Below the pieces are notes generated by a model. The model was not told the origin of the DNA and searched no databases. It was given only the letters and a program-made list of their open reading frames with translations. From positions 28,887 to 92,886 of the forward strand of contig JAJDJS010000005.1 of the NCBI GenBank assembly GCA_030267325.1: 64,000 bases of DNA, in the 5' to 3' direction. This document shows positions 61,053-64,000 of the stretch, one piece after another; position 1 is the first letter of the stretch, and each line of letters opens with the position of its first letter. A program made the position numbers and the translations under genes. Origin of the DNA: Desulfosarcina sp. OttesenSCG-928-A07 (GTDB taxonomy: Bacteria > Desulfobacterota > Desulfobacteria > Desulfobacterales > Desulfosarcinaceae).

Positions 61053-62450
61053 ATGGCGCCCCATCTTCTGATTGTGGATGACGAACCCGATATGCTGGTT
61101 CTGCTCAAACGCAGCCTGACCCTGGATCTGGGATGCGAAATTGATGTGGCCCCCTCGGGTGAGGCTGCCCTCGAAATGATCCGTTCTGGCAGTTATGATC
61201 TGGTGCTGGCGGATATCAAGATGCCGGGTATCAGCGGCATTCATCTTCTGGAACAAATCAAGGCAGAATACGATGACCAGATTACCGTTGTGATGATGAC
61301 CGCCTACGGCCATATCGACATGGCTGTGGAAGCCATGAAACACGGCGCCTATGATTTTGTCACCAAACCCTTTGACCATGATGCGTTGGTGATGCGTCTG
61401 GAAAAAGCCCTTGAGCGCAGCCACCTGCTCAGGGAAAATGAGCGGCTTCACCATGAATGCCGGTCCACGAACATGTTCCAGAGTCTGGTGGGAAAAAGCT
61501 CAGCTATGCAACGCGTGTATGAAACCATCCAGATGGTGGCGAAAACCGATCTCACGGTTCTGGTCACCGGCGAGTCGGGAACCGGAAAAGATCTGACTGC
61601 CCGGGCGGTCCATGCCTTGAGCAATCGCAGTAAACGGCCGTTTATTGCAGTGAATTGCCCCACTGTGCCGGAGCATATTCTGGAAAGCGAGCTGTTTGGC
61701 TACCGGAAAGGGGCCTTTACCCATGCCACCCGGGATCGAAAAGGCCTTTTTCAGGAAGCCCATACCGGAACCATTTTTTTGGATGAAATCGGTGACATCA
61801 CCCCCACGATCCAAACCAAGCTGCTCCGGGTGCTTCAGGAAAAAGAATTCAAACCCCTGGGGGAATCCCGTCCTATTCATGTGGATGTCCGCATCATTGC
61901 CTCCACCAACCAGCCCTTGGCCGAAAAAATCAAATCCGGCGAATTCCGTGAAGATTTTTTTTACCGGCTCAATGTACTGCCCATCAAACTGCCCCCTTTG
62001 CGGGAGCGGCCAAAGGATATTCCCCTGATTTCCAATCATTTGCTGGAAAAACATTGCGCCAAGCTGGGAAAGCCCTTGAAGCGGATCTCGCCGGAACTCA
62101 TGGATACCTTTGTGAACCGAAGGTGGGAGGGAAATGTCCGGGAGATGGAAAACATGATCATGCAGGGGATTTTGTTTTCTTCAACCGATGAAATTACGCC
62201 CCGGGATGTGGGCATTGAGCGGCCCACCACGTCCCGTCCTGCCGTGGAAGTCACATCCCTTCTGGACATGCCCTACAGGGACGCCAAGGAAAGCAATCTC
62301 CAGGCGTTTAATGCAGCCTATATTGGCCACATGCTGACCCAGAACAGCGGGAACGTGTCACAGGCTGCCAAGGCCAGCGGACTGGAACGCCAGGCGCTTC
62401 AGCAGATCATGCGGCGATACGGGATTTCCGCAGAACCCTACCGGCAGTAA
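61053..62450 (+). CDS. NtrC-family sigma54-dependent response regulator
   Basis: The 465-residue protein has a receiver domain with phospho-acceptor Asp54 (VLADIKMPG). The AAA+ domain has Walker A GESGTGKD at 173-180 (Asp instead of the usual Glu) and GAFTHA at 220-225 in place of GAFTGA, the loop contacting sigma54. Walker B is GTIFLDEIGD. The C-terminal Fis-type helix-turn-helix is NVSQAAKASGLERQALQQI. It should activate sigma54 promoters, probably including that of the TSUP gene. No clear sigma54 site was found by eye. The kinase is directly upstream. Confidence 0.94.
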   Translation: MAPHLLIVDDEPDMLVLLKRSLTLDLGCEIDVAPSGEAALEMIRSGSYDLVLADIKMPGISGIHLLEQIKAEYDDQITVVMMTAYGHIDMAVEAMKHGAYDFVTKPFDHDALVMRLEKALERSHLLRENERLHHECRSTNMFQSLVGKSSAMQRVYETIQMVAKTDLTVLVTGESGTGKDLTARAVHALSNRSKRPFIAVNCPTVPEHILESELFGYRKGAFTHATRDRKGLFQEAHTGTIFLDEIGDITPTIQTKLLRVLQEKEFKPLGESRPIHVDVRIIASTNQPLAEKIKSGEFREDFFYRLNVLPIKLPPLRERPKDIPLISNHLLEKHCAKLGKPLKRISPELMDTFVNRRWEGNVREMENMIMQGILFSSTDEITPRDVGIERPTTSRPAVEVTSLLDMPYRDAKESNLQAFNAAYIGHMLTQNSGNVSQAAKASGLERQALQQIMRRYGISAEPYRQ

Positions 62451-62493
62451 CGTGGGTCAATAAAACGTTTCCCTTTGAAAAAAAGGACTCATC

Positions 62494-63348
62494 ATGGAAA
62501 AAATACCTGACTGGCTGCGGCTTTGGGAAGATCTGGCCAGGATTCAGGACCGATACCACACCAGCAACAGGGCCCGACAAAAAAAACAGGATGCCTGGCA
62601 GGGACGGGCCCGGAAATTTGACGGATCGGTTAAAAAACGCTGGACCCGGCCCGATGCATCCAGGGATTTTCTCATTCGGATCCTGGAGCAAACACCGAAT
62701 GCAACGGTTGTGGATATCGGCGCTGGTACGGGCGCTTGGGCGGTCCTCATGGCCCGGCATGCGCGCCAGATCACCGCGGTGGAGCCGTCCGATGCCATGT
62801 GTGCCATTATGGAAGAAAAACTGGCCGCTGAAAACATCACTAATGTGACCCTTGTCAAGGGAAGCTGGCCCGAGGTGGAGGTGGCGCCCCACGATATCTG
62901 TTTTGCCTCCCATTCCATGTATGGGATACCTGATTTCAAAGGGTTTGTGATGGAAATGATCCGGAAAAGCCGGCAGCGCTGTTTTTTGCTGCTCCGTGTG
63001 CTTGCTCCGGACGGGGTGATGGCAAAGGCGGCCTTACGGGTGTGGGGCCAGCCCTTTGACAGCCCCAATTTTCAAGTGGCCTACAATGCCCTTTTGCAAA
63101 TGGAAATTTGCCCTGATGTGATCATGGAAACGCCGGGCGGCTGGGAACCCTGGACCCATGACTCCATTGAGGCGGCCCTGGATGAAGTCAGGCGGCGCTT
63201 TGATCTTGGAGATGATCATACCCACGATGATTTTCTCTACTCTCTTCTGGAAACATCCCTGAAACACGAAAACAACCGGTATGTCTGGCCCATCGGCACC
63301 CGGTCCGGCATGATTCACTGGTGTGTGGACAAGCAGGGGTTCCGGTAG
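62494..63348 (+). CDS. Class I SAM-dependent methyltransferase
   Basis: The 284-residue protein has the SAM-binding VVDIGAGTGAWAVLMA near 71-86 and the acidic AVEPSDAM near 94-101. A basic lysine-rich N-terminus (ARQKKQDAWQGRARKF) precedes it. The C-terminal part is unfamiliar and includes WEPWTHDSIEAALDEV. The substrate is unknown. It follows the response regulator by 43 bases and may be part of its transcript, with AAGGA before the ATG. Confidence 0.82.
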   Translation: MEKIPDWLRLWEDLARIQDRYHTSNRARQKKQDAWQGRARKFDGSVKKRWTRPDASRDFLIRILEQTPNATVVDIGAGTGAWAVLMARHARQITAVEPSDAMCAIMEEKLAAENITNVTLVKGSWPEVEVAPHDICFASHSMYGIPDFKGFVMEMIRKSRQRCFLLLRVLAPDGVMAKAALRVWGQPFDSPNFQVAYNALLQMEICPDVIMETPGGWEPWTHDSIEAALDEVRRRFDLGDDHTHDDFLYSLLETSLKHENNRYVWPIGTRSGMIHWCVDKQGFR

Positions 63349-63449
63349 TTGAGAGGCGGGCCCTCATTGTTCGGACAGGTTTCAGCGGTAATTGGGCTAT
63401 CAGAACAGACGTCGACACCTTTTACAGGCAACTTCACCCTTCCTTCACC

Positions 63450-63643
63450 TGGCTTCCACGCCAGTCCGAAGTTTTCCAGATATTTCCTGAGCCGGTCCGC
63501 ATCATTGGTATTTTTTTGTGCTTGCGGGATTCTGAAAACAAAGTGCGGCTGGCTTCGGAAAGATTTTTTACATTGCGGCAGGTTCGGATCACGCAGGCGA
63601 GCTGAACCGCATCAAACAGATCCAGGGCTGCGGCTTCCTGTTC
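63450..63643 (-). pseudogene. 3' remnant of rtcR (RNA repair regulator)
   Basis: On the minus strand from 63643 the codons read LDLFDAVQLACVIRTCRNV, then LSEASRTLFSESRK. After a frameshift in a run of seven As the next frame reads NDADRLRKYLENFGLAWK. This is the C-terminal pattern of RtcR, the sigma54 activator of the rtcBA RNA repair genes. The rest of the gene is absent, and the 5' side adjoins a group II intron fragment. The family call is from memory of the conserved NDADRLRKYL tail. It is a non-functional remnant. Confidence 0.55.
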
Positions 63644-63784
63644 GTCAGGTCAGCGCTTTAGCTGCGGCTTCCTTTCAGATTCCACCTTGCGATGGACACC
63701 CTGCCGTCCGGCTGACAGTTCCCCGTAACGGGCCTGTAGAGGACTTGCACCTCCACGTACGTGCGCCATGACCATGCCGCGCAC
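63635..63784 (-). ncRNA. 5' part of a group II intron (domain I)
   Basis: Read on the minus strand, the sequence starts GTGCGCGGCATG at 63784 and contains GGAGGTGCAAGTCC, GGGTGTCCATCGCAAGG, TGGAATCTGAAAGGAAGCC and CTGACGAACAGGAAGCC. These are the conserved order of bacterial group II intron domain I. Nothing downstream resembles the rest of the intron or its reverse transcriptase; the sequence passes directly into the rtcR remnant. It is a truncated intron 5' fragment. Confidence 0.8.
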
Positions 63785-64000
63785 TATAAAATAGTGAAAA
63801 ATGGAAATTTCTGCTGCAATCTTTGCCCCTGTTTTCGCTTTAGTAAAAATTGGCAAAAATTGTTGACGGTGTCTGCATTTAAATACTACTTTGCGAAAAT
63901 TCCTGCTGGGCAGCTATAGTCGGCCCATACCTTAGATAGTGTCCGTTTCGAGTTTGCAACAGTACGAACTCATTGAGTATGACCAGAATCACGAGATCTT
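63785..64000. other. Sequence upstream of the intron fragment
   Basis: No gene is supported in this AT-rich end of the window. A TTGTTGACGGTGTCTGC stretch at 63861-63877 resembles TTGTTGACAGTGTCGC at 56511-56526, but no gene follows either within view. Confidence 0.4.

Noticed and set aside
63349..63771. Frame of 140 residues at the right end
   Set aside because: It runs through the rtcR remnant and the group II intron fragment on the opposite strand, so it is not a gene.

Overview
The window looks like chromosome from a Gram-negative sulfate-reducing bacterium, most likely a Desulfobacterales-type deltaproteobacterium. The support is a dissimilatory-type ATP sulfurylase (sat), two TSUP/TauE-type anion carriers, iron-sulfur oxidoreductases, an outer-membrane lipid and Kdo-modification background (LolA-like, DUF3261, KdnA/KdnB), and GC-rich coding sequence. 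Species-level identification is not possible from the sequence alone. Function calls rest on reading motifs and family resemblance; no database search was run.

Layout. (1) 0.3-3.4 kb: a CaiB/BaiF acyl-CoA racemase-like gene, a small membrane protein, an IS remnant and a secreted SH3-type protein. (2) 3.7-22.9 kb: a large divergent locus with the core of an aryl-polyene (APE)-type type II fatty-acid/polyketide synthase. It has a dehydratase-phosphopantetheinyl transferase fusion, a thioesterase, two ketosynthases, a ketosynthase-chain-length-factor fusion, two ACPs, ApeI-like and ApeP-like dehydratases, a ketoreductase, a LolA-like protein and a DUF3261 lipoprotein. It also has four radical-SAM enzymes, two of them of the B12-binding type. 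No aromatic ammonia-lyase, acyl-ligase, glycosyltransferase or MMPL exporter is present in the window, so the product is unlikely to be a standard aryl polyene. Two defence-type insertions break the locus: an ATPase plus putative PD-(D/E)xK nuclease pair between 40-bp direct repeats, next to vapBC, and an Mrr-type endonuclease between 72/73-bp direct repeats that duplicate the start of a dehydratase gene. (3) 23-35.9 kb: housekeeping and envelope genes: aroB, a Lon-like protease, tRNA-Lys, a divergent KptA, kdnB/kdnA for 8-amino-Kdo, a penicillin-binding protein, metG, ricT, holB and an HU-family protein. (4) 36-42.4 kb: a TrmJ-like methyltransferase, DUF1232, sat, a TSUP carrier, two nitroreductase-fold proteins and a metallophosphoesterase. 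(5) 42.6-44.1 kb: hipBA. (6) 44.2-52.5 kb: a lipoprotein, ubiX, a eukaryotic-type hisA, an O-methyltransferase, rsmG, rpsI/rplM, radA, rlmE and yebC. (7) 52.7-55.9 kb: an NADPH/FAD/Fe-S oxidoreductase and a four-cluster ferredoxin. (8) 56-57 kb: a gene-free stretch with a MITE-like element and a foldable leader. (9) 57.1-63.3 kb: a TSUP carrier, two small membrane proteins, a PAS histidine kinase, a sigma54 response regulator and a methyltransferase. (10) 63.4-64 kb: a decayed rtcR 3' fragment abutting the 5' part of a group II intron.

How the parts fit. In region 2 the minus-strand genes (ACP, KS-CLF, B12 radical SAM; then dehydratase, ACP, two radical SAMs, two KSs, thioesterase, DH-PPTase) diverge from the plus-strand genes (dehydratase, reductase, LolA-like, DUF3261, B12 radical SAM). 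Very tight spacing and start/stop overlaps indicate co-translation. The LolA-like and DUF3261 pair suggests the lipid product goes to the outer membrane. Region 9 reads as a sensor-regulator cassette coupled to an anion carrier.
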